Below, piece by piece: positions 1-9,995 of a stretch of DNA of 64,000 nucleotides. A program made the translations under genes and the position numbers. The notes beneath the pieces are model-generated. The model searched no databases, had not been told where the DNA came from, and saw only the letters and a program-made list of their open reading frames with translations. The stretch lies in contig JAWKLG010000006.1 in assembly GCA_041392845.1 (NCBI GenBank), positions 167,158-231,157 of the forward strand, written 5' to 3'. How positions within the stretch are numbered: position 1 is the first letter of the stretch; each line of letters starts with the position of its first letter. The DNA is from JAGQWW01 sp041392845. Lineage in GTDB: Bacteria > Bacteroidota > Bacteroidia > Chitinophagales > Saprospiraceae.

Positions 1-1866
<1,866 letters not shown>

Positions 1867-1929
1867 TTTTAATCTTAGACGAATTTAAGATTACTTAATC
1901 TTTACTCCCAAATCTTGTTAATAAAAGAT

Positions 1930-2046
1930 GGTTGGTGGTTATAGCGAGGGGGACACACCTCTTCCCATTCCGAACAGAGTCGTTAAGCCCCTCAGCGCCG
2001 ATGGTACTGCGTCATCATGGTGTGGAGAGCAGGTCGCCGCCAGCCT
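1930..2046 (+). rRNA. rrf: 5S ribosomal RNA
   Basis: About 117 nt with the 5S hallmarks CCATTCCGAACAGAG and a closing helix in which GGTTGGTGG (1930-1938) pairs with CCGCCAGCC (2037-2045). It follows 23S by about 65 bp, as in a standard bacterial rRNA operon. The exact ends are set by the terminal helix. Confidence 0.95.
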
Positions 2047-2060
2047 CAACATACACACAG

Positions 2061-2092
2061 AGCCTCAGGATGAATAATCCTGGGGCTTTTGT
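2061..2092 (+). terminator. Intrinsic terminator of the rRNA operon
   Basis: AGCCTCAGGA (2061-2070) pairs with TCCTGGGGCT (2078-2087) with one G-T pair and a 7-nt loop, followed directly by TTTT. It lies 15 bp after 5S, where an rRNA operon terminator is expected. Confidence 0.8.
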
Positions 2093-2095
2093 GAT

Positions 2096-2170
2096 CTGGG
2101 TTCTAGGTTCTAGGTTCTGGAGTTGGGTTCTGGGTGCACTAGGTGCTAGGTGCTGGGTTCTGGGGCTGGT
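2096..2170. repeat. Degenerate 7-bp tandem array (CTAGGTT family)
   Basis: Seven-base units such as CTGGGTT, CTAGGTT and GCTAGGT follow one another for about ten copies just after the rRNA terminator. It is the same family as the arrays at 8908-9053 and 59336-59412. It has no stop-free coding meaning that I can support. Confidence 0.8.
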
Positions 2171-2229
2171 TTTTTTTTCGTAAGCCGCATATCGCAAACC
2201 GCATCCCGTTTCTCAGAACATTCCTTACC

Positions 2230-2864
2230 TTCAGTGTTTCAGAAGAAACAACACACTTGAATTTCTTGGAAAAAATTTGGAAACATATTCAATCCTGGTT
2301 TGGCCGGGCTGAGGAGAGTTCTGCAAATAACTCTTACCTCCATGAACTACTGAAAGGGACAATGTCTGGTTGGAAAGCGAGGTAAGGACTGGTTGTCCAC
2401 TTGTGAATTGGATGATGTCATAGCCTGGTTCCATGGACGTGTAATGGTTCTTGTTTCATGATAATATGGAATCCATGGATGAAGGAATAGACTTTTTTTA
2501 CAAACGCCTTCTTCCAAAGGGCTGGTGCTTTATTTTAGAAGATGGGAAAACCTACCGGCAAATCCCTTATATTATTTAGAATTTTTAAAAGACCAGGTTT
2601 TAAAGTTGAATTATAAAGTTCAGGTCGCTGATATCAGGCTTATTTAAATAATGACAAGGAAGAAAGACTGGAACGGTATTATCTAAAACCAAGATCGAAT
2701 TTTCCGAAAACCAAAAATCAGATCAAAAGTTTGGTAATATTTTACTCGAGGTACTTTTTAGAAATGAACAAGCTTTCTTCCTAAAGCTACAGGCAACTCG
2801 TTACAATGGACATGAATTTACGAGAGGGAATGATTTTGATGAATTGATCAAAGCAATATTCTAA
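2230..2864 (+). pseudogene. Decayed protein-coding gene, family not recognised
   Basis: Plausible protein stretches are spread over different + strand frames and interrupted by stops. One piece (2466-2579) reads MESMDEGIDFF followed by a segment ending in TYRQIPYII. A second (from about 2579) reads EFLKDQVLKLNYKVQ. A third ends in NGHEFTRGNDFDELIKAIF with a stop at 2862-2864. The pieces keep amino-acid composition typical of real proteins and run in one direction, so a frameshifted remnant is the best reading. The original function is unknown. It sits between the rRNA operon and the convergent thymidine kinase gene, whose stop is immediately adjacent. Confidence 0.5.
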
Positions 2865-3476
2865 TCAAACCTTTTTTTCCAGATTTTTTTTAGTCCTTAA
2901 GTCCAAAATGTTACCCATATTAAAACATGTTCTGCACCTGGGCTCGTAAATGTCTTTTTCTCCTAATAATACTGTATCACCTTCACTGATAAGCCTATAT
3001 GAATGGGTTGCCAAATTGCCACAATGAGAACATATGGCATGAACCTTCGTTAGGTATTCTGCTACTGCCAGCAAACCCGGCATCGGTCCAAAAGGCTTTC
3101 CTCTGAAGTCCATATCTAAACCTGCTACAATTACACGAATTCCTTTTAAAGCAAGTTGCTGGCAAACATCCACCAACTTGTCATCAAAAAATTGAGCTTC
3201 ATCGATCCCTACCACGGACACATCTTCTCCCAAATTCAATAATTGTACAGATTTATCAATTGGGGTTGCTATGATGGAATTTTCATCGTGTGAAACCACG
3301 CTAACTTCATCATATCGGGTATCAATCCTTGGTTTATAAATTTCAACCTTTTGTCTGGCAAACTGTGCTCTTTTCAATCTCCTGATGAGTTCTTCGGTTT
3401 TCCCGGAGAACATACTTCCGCAGATTACTTCGATCCATCCGCTGCGCTGACCTTTAAAATGTGGTTCTAAAAACAT
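2865..3476 (-). CDS. tdk: Thymidine kinase (type II)
   Basis: Phosphorylates thymidine to dTMP in the salvage pathway, in the cytoplasm. The 203-residue protein has the Walker A P-loop GSMFSGKT (residues 20-27), the catalytic DEAQFF motif (92-97, with E93 as predicted general base) and two zinc-binding cysteine pairs (C149/C152 and C181/C184), all diagnostic of the type II family. Length is normal. The start is the first ATG of the frame and leaves a short N-terminal extension before the P-loop strand. It stands alone, convergent with the decayed gene at 2230-2864. Confidence 0.96.
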   Translation of the reverse strand: MFLEPHFKGQRSGWIEVICGSMFSGKTEELIRRLKRAQFARQKVEIYKPRIDTRYDEVSVVSHDENSIIATPIDKSVQLLNLGEDVSVVGIDEAQFFDDKLVDVCQQLALKGIRVIVAGLDMDFRGKPFGPMPGLLAVAEYLTKVHAICSHCGNLATHSYRLISEGDTVLLGEKDIYEPRCRTCFNMGNILDLRTKKNLEKKV

Positions 3477-3631
3477 CTCACATAAATTTTACCATTTCCT
3501 AATCGGACTATTCCGGTAATCGACTCTAAATTTCTTTACATTTACCGAAATTTTTTAGCGAAAATGGTGTTCTAAGACTCCAATGTTATATTCGCATGTA
3601 AATGTAAATTTTCCTAAATAAACCGCGTACC

Positions 3632-4417
3632 ATGAATTTGGAAAAGGCCAAAGTTCTTCTAGAAAAAATCTCTGCACTAATGAAAAGTATGGACATGTCG
3701 CCCGATCAGGTGGCTTCCATTGAATTAGACTTGATGAAGACCTATTTGCGGGATTTGTACGAGCAGTTTCAATCGCCAGAACAAGTCTCGGTACCTCCTC
3801 CTATTCAAAAAGAAATTCAAAAACAATCTGAAGAGCCCTTAAAACCCGCTCCTAAAAAGACAGAAATTGTTTTTGACCTGGATGATACTCCAAAATCCGA
3901 AACTCCGCAGAAAGAAGTAACTCGTCCTGCTCCTCCCGTAGAACAAAAGCCTGAACCTCCTGCACCTATCGAAGTGAAAGCTCCGGAACCGGAAATTGAA
4001 AAGGTTCCAGAAGTAAAGGTTGAAGAAATTAAAACGGAAGAAAGGGAGCCTGAAAAAGTTGAAATTGAAAAAGAGGTAAAAACCACAGTGAGTTATTCCT
4101 ATAAAGACCCTGAAATAGAGGAAATTTTTGAAATAAAAACAGCCAAGGAACTTTCCGAAAAGCTGAGCCAACTGCCTATACCAGATTTAACCAAAGCCTT
4201 TGGACTGAATGAGAAAATTTTTACCATCAATGAACTTTTTGGCGGAAATGCCGAATTGTTTACCAGAGTGGTACAACGCTTGAATGGCATGGATAATTTT
4301 TCAGAGGCTAAAACCTATCTAATTGATGAGGTTGCTGTAAAAGAAGAATGGTCTGCGCCTGATAAGAAGAAGAAGGCCATTGAGTTTATCAAATTGGTTA
4401 AAAGAAGGTATAATTAA
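3632..4417 (+). CDS. Conserved Bacteroidota protein with Pro/Glu-rich linker, unknown function
   Basis: A 261-residue protein in three parts: a helical N-terminus (1-50), a long low-complexity linker rich in Pro, Glu and Lys (about 55-150), and a compact C-terminal domain (about 165-261) containing NELFGGNAELFTRV and ending in a helical lysine-rich tail. I recall the C-terminal domain as recurring in Bacteroidota proteins but cannot assign an activity. There is no signal peptide or membrane segment, so it is probably cytoplasmic. pfkA starts 5 bp downstream, so the two are probably co-transcribed; this does not by itself imply a metabolic role. Confidence 0.85.
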   Translation: MNLEKAKVLLEKISALMKSMDMSPDQVASIELDLMKTYLRDLYEQFQSPEQVSVPPPIQKEIQKQSEEPLKPAPKKTEIVFDLDDTPKSETPQKEVTRPAPPVEQKPEPPAPIEVKAPEPEIEKVPEVKVEEIKTEEREPEKVEIEKEVKTTVSYSYKDPEIEEIFEIKTAKELSEKLSQLPIPDLTKAFGLNEKIFTINELFGGNAELFTRVVQRLNGMDNFSEAKTYLIDEVAVKEEWSAPDKKKKAIEFIKLVKRRYN

Positions 4418-4422
4418 TTCTT

Positions 4423-5397
4423 ATGAAAAAAATTGCTGTATTTACTTCCGGTGGAGATGCCCCGGGTATGAACGCTTGTATTCGTGCTGTAGTAAGGGCA
4501 GGCCTCCATTATGGACATGAAGTGATGGGCATTAGAATGGGTTATGAAGGAATGATTGAAAATGAAATGATTCCTTTGCACCGTTCGGATGTAAGCAACA
4601 TCATCCAATTAGGAGGTACCATTTTGTTATCGGCAAGAAGTGATAGGTTTAGAACTCCTGAAGGAAGGAAAATGGCCTACGACAATCTAAAAAAGAATGA
4701 AATCGACGGAATCGTAGCCATTGGAGGGGATGGAACTTTTACCGGGGCCAATATTTTTATGAAGGAATATCCGGATATTAAAATTGTAGGAATTCCCGGC
4801 ACTATAGATAACGATTTGTATGGTACTGATTTTACCATTGGCTATGATACTGCCATTAATACAGCTATGAATGCCATTGATAATGTAAAGGATACCGCGA
4901 ATGCACATAACCGTCTGTTTTTTATTGAGGTAATGGGAAGGGATGCCGGATTTATCGCCTTACGAAGTGGAATTGCCACGGGTGCTGAAGCAGTTTTGGT
5001 GCCTGAGACCAGAACAAACCTGGATGATTTGGCAGGTATTCTTCGTCAAAATTATATGAATAAAAAGAAAGCGAATATAGTGGTGGTGGCAGAGGGAGAT
5101 GATGAAGGTGGAGCTTTTGAGATTGCAGAAAAAGTCAAAGCAAGATTGGATTATAATGCAGATATCCGGGTGACCATTCTTGGGCATGTTCAAAGAGGTG
5201 GAAGACCTACCTGCATGGAAAGAGTATTGGCCAGCAGATTGGGAATTGAAGCAGTCAAAGCTTTGTTAATTGGTAAATCGAATGTGATGGTAGGACAGAT
5301 AGGCAGGGAGATTGTTTATACGCCTTTTGAAAAAGCAATCAAACATCATCAGTCCATTAATCCTGTTTTGATGGAAATGGTGGAAATCCTTTCTTAA
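4423..5397 (+). CDS. pfkA: ATP-dependent 6-phosphofructokinase
   Basis: Converts fructose 6-phosphate to fructose 1,6-bisphosphate, the committed step of glycolysis. The 324-residue protein has the nucleotide-binding GGDAPGMNA near the N-terminus, GGDGTFTGA (about residue 100), the catalytic PGTIDND loop (about 124) and the substrate-binding GRDAGF and GHVQRGG motifs. Glycine in GGDG and in PGTIDND, rather than Asp/Lys, marks the ATP-using rather than the pyrophosphate-using type. Length matches the bacterial family. It starts 5 bp after the upstream gene. A 113-bp gap follows. Confidence 0.96.
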   Translation: MKKIAVFTSGGDAPGMNACIRAVVRAGLHYGHEVMGIRMGYEGMIENEMIPLHRSDVSNIIQLGGTILLSARSDRFRTPEGRKMAYDNLKKNEIDGIVAIGGDGTFTGANIFMKEYPDIKIVGIPGTIDNDLYGTDFTIGYDTAINTAMNAIDNVKDTANAHNRLFFIEVMGRDAGFIALRSGIATGAEAVLVPETRTNLDDLAGILRQNYMNKKKANIVVVAEGDDEGGAFEIAEKVKARLDYNADIRVTILGHVQRGGRPTCMERVLASRLGIEAVKALLIGKSNVMVGQIGREIVYTPFEKAIKHHQSINPVLMEMVEILS

Positions 5398-5510
5398 ATT
5401 GATTTGAAATCAGATGAAAGAAGCTGGGATTTAGACCAGCGACTGAACTAAAACAAGGTTATACTATTATTTATTTGTAGTATTTTACCTTTTGAACATA
5501 AATCTTTGGA

Positions 5511-6236
5511 ATGGCAAATTCGAAACTGGCCAACGCCATTAAATTCCCACTTTATTTTGTCTTATTGATTTGGGCAATTCATTTGTTTCAGGTGTTTACC
5601 GGAATGGATTTGGGCCAGTACGGAATTTATCCGCGCAAGGTGTTTGGCCTGAGAGGAATTATTTTTTCACCTTTATTGCACGGTGGATTTGGACACTTGA
5701 TCAATAATTCCATTCCCTTTTTTGCTTTGGGATTCATAATTTGGTATTTCTATCCCAGGATTGCATTCCGTTCATTTATAATGATGTATTTCCTTACCGG
5801 AATGGCGGTGTGGATGTTTGGAAACCTTGTTTTCTCTGATTATGTCGCATTTCACATAGGTGCAAGTGGCGTCGTATATGCGATGGTTTCCTTTGTTTTT
5901 TGGTCAGGCGTTTTTAGAAAAAATGTAAAATCTATAGTACTCTCCTTGATTGTTGCCGTTTATTATAGTGGTATGTTCCTTGGAATTCTCCCTAATCAAG
6001 AAGGAATTTCATGGGAAAGTCACCTTTTAGGTGGCCTTGTCGGAATCTTTGTAGCCTATTGGTTTAAAGATAAAATTGAAACCGACGAAGTTCCTAAACG
6101 ATACAGTTGGGAAGAAGAACCTGAATCCGAAGGAAGTTTTTTTCTGCCACGAGACGCTTTTGATAAAACCAGGGAGCAGCGTCAGCGGGAAAGAGATCAG
6201 CAGGATGGAGGTTGGTTTTCATCCGGTACTTTTTAA
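5511..6236 (+). CDS. Rhomboid-family intramembrane serine protease
   Basis: A polytopic membrane protein of 241 residues with the rhomboid catalytic dyad visible: the serine in GASG (S119) and a histidine in the last core helix (H171 in ESHLLGG), plus the HxxxN-type motif at H62. About six hydrophobic helices are evident, followed by a charged cytoplasmic tail rich in Arg/Gln/Glu (about 190-241). The substrate is unknown. The next gene, a subtilase, begins 28 bp downstream on the same strand, so the two proteases may form an operon; a joint pathway is only a guess. Confidence 0.92.
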   Translation: MANSKLANAIKFPLYFVLLIWAIHLFQVFTGMDLGQYGIYPRKVFGLRGIIFSPLLHGGFGHLINNSIPFFALGFIIWYFYPRIAFRSFIMMYFLTGMAVWMFGNLVFSDYVAFHIGASGVVYAMVSFVFWSGVFRKNVKSIVLSLIVAVYYSGMFLGILPNQEGISWESHLLGGLVGIFVAYWFKDKIETDEVPKRYSWEEEPESEGSFFLPRDAFDKTREQRQRERDQQDGGWFSSGTF

Positions 6237-6264
6237 ATTGCTATTCCAAACCTAAACACAATTC

Positions 6265-8175
6265 ATGACCTATTTTTACCAATTCAATGGCAAAAAATAT
6301 CCCCTTTCTATTTCAGATGATCGCGTAGTTGTAAGGACTAAAAATGCGAGAAGCCTTCAAGATGCTGTATTCAGCGAACCTGGCAACTTTGTCTTGAATA
6401 TGTTTGATGTAGAAATGCATCTGCCGGAGTCTGATATCAGTATTTTGAAAGCAAGACGAGATATTCCCGATACCCGAACGATGCGAGACGAGGCTCGAAT
6501 GGTTTTGAAACAGGAACCGGACTTGAGATTTGCAGGAAGGGTACTTGTAGATAAAAAAGCCGGAGCTCCGGTCCTTTACACCGAAAATATTTTCATTCAA
6601 TTTCGGGATAAAGTTAGGGTGGATACCTGTGAGCGGATTTTGTATAAAAATGGTTTGAAAATTAAAAAACATCTGAACTATGCAAAAAATGCCTGGTTTG
6701 TCGAGGCCAGTGAAGGTACAGGCTTAGCTATTTTTGACCTTTGCCAAAAACTATTAAAATCGCCGCAGGTAAAACTTTGTCATCCGGAATTGATCCGTGA
6801 AAGAAGTTTTAAAAATATTCATCCTGACCAATGGCATTTAATGCCGGCCAAAATTGGAAATAAAAAAATTGACCAACACATCAATGCAGTCGAGGCGCAT
6901 AAGTTTGCTACAGGTAAGGGAATTACAATAGCTGTCATTGACGACGGGTTTGACATAGACCACCCAGAATTCAAACTTAGTGGCAAGGTTGTCTCAGGGC
7001 GTGATGTTTCTCAAAACTCCAACGACCCAAGACCCAAATTTGGCAATGAAAATCATGGGACAGCTTGTGCCGGAATTGCCTGTGCTGCAGGTTTGAAGCT
7101 TTCAGGCGTGGCTCCCGATGCTTCATTAATGCCTATTCGGATGTCTTCTGTGATTGGATCGATGGCAGAAGCTGATGCTTTTTATTGGGCTGCTGATAAA
7201 GGTGCGGACGTAATTTCATGCAGTTGGGGACCTGTTGATGGCCCCTGGTACAATCCGGAAGATGCCGGCCACAAACAAATGGTTCCTTTGCCTGATAGTA
7301 CCCGTTTGGCCATTGAATATGCCTTGGAAAAAGGTCGAAATGGCAAGGGCTGTGTAATTTGCTGGGCAGCAGGAAATGGCAATGAGGATGTCCGGACGGA
7401 TGGGTATGCTAATTTTGAAAAAGTGATAGCAGTTTCTGCATGTAATGATTCAGGAAAACGTTCGGTTTATAGTGATTTTGGTAAAAACATCACTTGTGCT
7501 TTTCCTTCCGGGGATTTTGAATACCTGCCTTTCAAACATCCCAAACCAAATACGAAGGGAATTTATACAACCGACCGGTTGGATTATCTTGGGTATTCTG
7601 GAAAAGATTTTACGGATAGTTTTACCGGAACTTCAGCTTCGGCTCCCGGAGTGGCGGGAATAATGGCCTTGATTCTGCAATCTGCACCGAAGCTATCCTG
7701 GCAGGAAGCCAAGCAGATTTTGATAGACAGTTGTCAGTTGATCGATATTGAAGGAGGTAATTATTCTTCCAAAGGGCATAGCAAATATTATGGTTTTGGC
7801 AGACCGGATGCTGCGGTCGCAGTACAAATGGCTTTGGATTTTCAAGAAGATTCAGGGATCCGGATTATCGTTTCTAAAGCATTGGTAGATCCCAAAGGAA
7901 AGGATAAAGGAAGGGAAAGGGTAGTTTTAGAAAATAAAGGAACCAAGACTGTGAAACTCAAAGGCTGGGCTGTTCAGGATGGTAAAAAGAGAAAAGAAAT
8001 TCTTCGAACCAAAACCATTCAACCGGGTAGAAGAACAGGATTTATCTTAAAAAAGGTTCAATTGCCAAATAATGGTGGTGTAATTCGTATTTTGGATGAG
8101 GAAGGTATTGTTCGTTTTAAAACGAGGTACAAAAAGTCAGATATTACTCCCAAGAATGGTTGGGTTTATTTTTAA
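6265..8175 (+). CDS. S8 family (subtilisin-like) serine peptidase with C-terminal lamin-tail-like domain
   Basis: The 636-residue protein carries the full subtilase triad: Asp226 in AVIDDGFD, His264 in ENHGTACAG and Ser455 in GTSASAPG, with the oxyanion Asn369 in AAGNG. Residues 1-200 form an N-terminal domain that may act as a propeptide. Residues about 530-636 look like a beta-rich lamin-tail (LTD)-like domain (VVLENKGTKTVKLKGWAV, then NNGGVIRILDEEG). There is no recognisable signal peptide, TAT motif or T9SS sorting domain, so the mature enzyme may act in the cytoplasm or leave by another route. It follows the rhomboid gene by 28 bp. Confidence 0.93.
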   Translation: MTYFYQFNGKKYPLSISDDRVVVRTKNARSLQDAVFSEPGNFVLNMFDVEMHLPESDISILKARRDIPDTRTMRDEARMVLKQEPDLRFAGRVLVDKKAGAPVLYTENIFIQFRDKVRVDTCERILYKNGLKIKKHLNYAKNAWFVEASEGTGLAIFDLCQKLLKSPQVKLCHPELIRERSFKNIHPDQWHLMPAKIGNKKIDQHINAVEAHKFATGKGITIAVIDDGFDIDHPEFKLSGKVVSGRDVSQNSNDPRPKFGNENHGTACAGIACAAGLKLSGVAPDASLMPIRMSSVIGSMAEADAFYWAADKGADVISCSWGPVDGPWYNPEDAGHKQMVPLPDSTRLAIEYALEKGRNGKGCVICWAAGNGNEDVRTDGYANFEKVIAVSACNDSGKRSVYSDFGKNITCAFPSGDFEYLPFKHPKPNTKGIYTTDRLDYLGYSGKDFTDSFTGTSASAPGVAGIMALILQSAPKLSWQEAKQILIDSCQLIDIEGGNYSSKGHSKYYGFGRPDAAVAVQMALDFQEDSGIRIIVSKALVDPKGKDKGRERVVLENKGTKTVKLKGWAVQDGKKRKEILRTKTIQPGRRTGFILKKVQLPNNGGVIRILDEEGIVRFKTRYKKSDITPKNGWVYF

Positions 8176-8219
8176 AAAGAACATAAAAAATAATTTTTCC
8201 TGAATAGGAATCTTCCTGC

Positions 8220-8227
8220 TATTTTTG
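8220..8227 (+). promoter_or_regulatory. Candidate -7 box of psd
   Basis: TATTTTTG fits the Bacteroidota TAnnTTTG -7 element and lies 33 bp before the psd ATG. I do not see a convincing -33 TTG partner, so the call rests on the -7 box and position alone. Confidence 0.4.
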
Positions 8228-8259
8228 CGGGCTGTTTTTATTTTAGAAATACCATTACT

Positions 8260-8907
8260 ATGTTGATACATAAAGAAGGGCATCAAATATTAATTACGCT
8301 GGTTGTTGTTTTGGTCGGTGTTAATCTCGCCATCAATGTTGCATGGCCGCCGGCAGGGATTTTTGCTTTGATTGCCTCTATCATTATATTTTTGTTGGTT
8401 TTACAATTCTTTCGCAATCCTAAAAGGGAAATTAGATTAGCTGATAACAATCTGGTTTATGCTCCGGCTGATGGGAAAATTGTAACCATTGAAGAAACGG
8501 AAGAGACGGAATATTTTAATTCTAAAAGACTCCAGGTTTCTATTTTTATGAGTCCTACCAATGTGCATGTAAACAGGAATCCTGTAGCAGGTAAAGTGAA
8601 TTATTTCAAATACCATCCCGGCAAATACCTGGTTGCCTGGCATCCAAAATCAAGTACCGAAAATGAACGTACGACGGTTGTAATTGACAATGGAAAAGAA
8701 GAAATTCTACTTCGCCAGATTGCAGGCGCCGTTGCAAAAAGAATTATTACCTATTTGAACGTAGGAGACGAAGTAGAGCAAGGTAGCGAAATGGGTTTCA
8801 TTAAATTCGGTTCACGAGTGGATGTTTTTCTCCCTCTTGATGCGAAAGTAGAAGTCCAGATCGGCGATAAGGTGAAAGGTAATAAAACCGTAATTGCTAA
8901 AATCTAG
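8260..8907 (+). CDS. psd: Phosphatidylserine decarboxylase (short type)
   Basis: Makes phosphatidylethanolamine from phosphatidylserine at the inner membrane. The 215-residue protein starts with two hydrophobic segments (about 10-50), then has the family motifs around MSPTNVHVNRNP (98-109) and YHPGKYLVAWHPKSSTENER (118-137), and the self-cleavage Gly184-Ser185 pair in KFGSRVD, where Ser becomes the pyruvoyl cofactor. Its length matches the short psd-A type rather than the E. coli type. A heptad repeat array begins at the first base after its stop codon. No phosphatidylserine synthase gene lies next to it. Confidence 0.94.
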   Translation: MLIHKEGHQILITLVVVLVGVNLAINVAWPPAGIFALIASIIIFLLVLQFFRNPKREIRLADNNLVYAPADGKIVTIEETEETEYFNSKRLQVSIFMSPTNVHVNRNPVAGKVNYFKYHPGKYLVAWHPKSSTENERTTVVIDNGKEEILLRQIAGAVAKRIITYLNVGDEVEQGSEMGFIKFGSRVDVFLPLDAKVEVQIGDKVKGNKTVIAKI

Positions 8908-9053
8908 GGAGGTTTGAATTTTGAATTTTGATATTGGGATTGGGGGAATGGGAGATGGAGAGATTATCCAAAACCCAGTACCTAGTACCCAGCACCCAGT
9001 ACCCAGCCCCCAGAACCTAGCACCCAGCCCCCAGCACCTAGCACCTAGCACAA
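8908..9053. repeat. 7-bp tandem array filling the psd / aldo-keto reductase convergent gap
   Basis: The whole gap keeps a 7-bp period. Units next to psd are TGAATTT-like; from 8968 they become CCAGTAC/CTAGCAC-like, about eleven copies. Read on the minus strand, units of the type GTGCTAG begin directly at the stop codon (TAG, 9045-9047) of the aldo/keto reductase gene, so the array overlaps the 3' end of that gene. Confidence 0.9.
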
Positions 9054-9986
9054 TTTTCCTCTTCCGGCAATCCACAGGTCATACCATTCTTCTCTGGTAA
9101 GGGAAACTTCAAGAGCCTTGAAGCAAGCTTGAATTCTTTCGGGATTCGTAGTTCCAATAACAGGTTGAACAATGCCGGGGATGTTGAATAGCCATGAGGT
9201 TTGAATGGTTTCCGGCATGACATTATATTTCTTAGCAAGTTTTTCCAATGCTTCTTTTACGAGTTGGTCATTTTGGTGCTCGAAATGATCGGTTGAGGCG
9301 AATCGTCCCCTGTCTAAGGGACTCCAAATTTGAAGTGCGATGTTTTGCGCCTGAGCAAATTCTAAAATTCCGCCCATGCCCGTTGCCTGATATTTTTCGC
9401 TGTTGAGATCTACACCTTCATTTAAAATGCCGGAATGGCCTATGCTTAGCTGAATCTGATTTGCAATGATTGGAACATCGCTTTTGGACTGAAGTAAGGA
9501 AATTTGGGCTACATTCATATTGCTGACGCCAAAGTTTTTTACCAATCCTTCAGTATGCATCCTGCTGAAAATCGCTGCCACTTCCTCCACATCCCATAAA
9601 GGATCAGGGCGGTGTAAAAGGAAGACATCCAGATAATCGGTTTGCAATCTTTCCAAAGAATGATTCAATTGTTGCCAGAGGTAATCTTTTGAGAAATTAT
9701 ATCTGTTGGACCCGTCATATGATTTGCCCAATTCAATTCCGGCTTTGGATTGTAGGATGATGTTTTCTCGGAGTCCTTTGTTTTCTTTTAAAAAAGCGCC
9801 AAAAACTGCTTCTGATTTACCTAGACAATAAATATCCGCATGGTCGAAAAAGCGAAAACCTGAATCATAAGCAGTTTCAATTGCTTTGAAGGCTTTTTTT
9901 TGTTCTTCCGCATTTACAGGTTCATTGTTCCAGGCACCACCCAGGTGCATACAACCGTAAATCAAAAGCCGTTCTTGCAAATTCAT
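9045..9986 (-). CDS. Aldo/keto reductase family oxidoreductase
   Basis: NAD(P)H-dependent reductase of the AKR superfamily, 313 residues, cytoplasmic. The start MNLQERLLIYGCMHLGGAWN leads into the (beta/alpha)8 barrel. FFDHADIY contains the catalytic Asp-Tyr pair, the segment with QSKAGIEL supplies the Lys, and LDVFLLHRPDP the His. The C-terminal NPERI cofactor-binding region is present. The pattern resembles the YdhF/oxidoreductase branch, but the substrate cannot be read from sequence. The stop codon falls inside a heptad array. The ABC exporter gene lies 9 bp upstream on the same strand, so co-transcription is likely. Confidence 0.92.
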   Translation of the reverse strand: MNLQERLLIYGCMHLGGAWNNEPVNAEEQKKAFKAIETAYDSGFRFFDHADIYCLGKSEAVFGAFLKENKGLRENIILQSKAGIELGKSYDGSNRYNFSKDYLWQQLNHSLERLQTDYLDVFLLHRPDPLWDVEEVAAIFSRMHTEGLVKNFGVSNMNVAQISLLQSKSDVPIIANQIQLSIGHSGILNEGVDLNSEKYQATGMGGILEFAQAQNIALQIWSPLDRGRFASTDHFEHQNDQLVKEALEKLAKKYNVMPETIQTSWLFNIPGIVQPVIGTTNPERIQACFKALEVSLTREEWYDLWIAGRGKLC

Positions 9987-9995
9987 ATGCTATTT

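Noticed and set aside
8908..9053. CRISPR-like array
   Set aside because: The units are 7 bp with no spacers and no cas genes nearby; this is a short tandem repeat.
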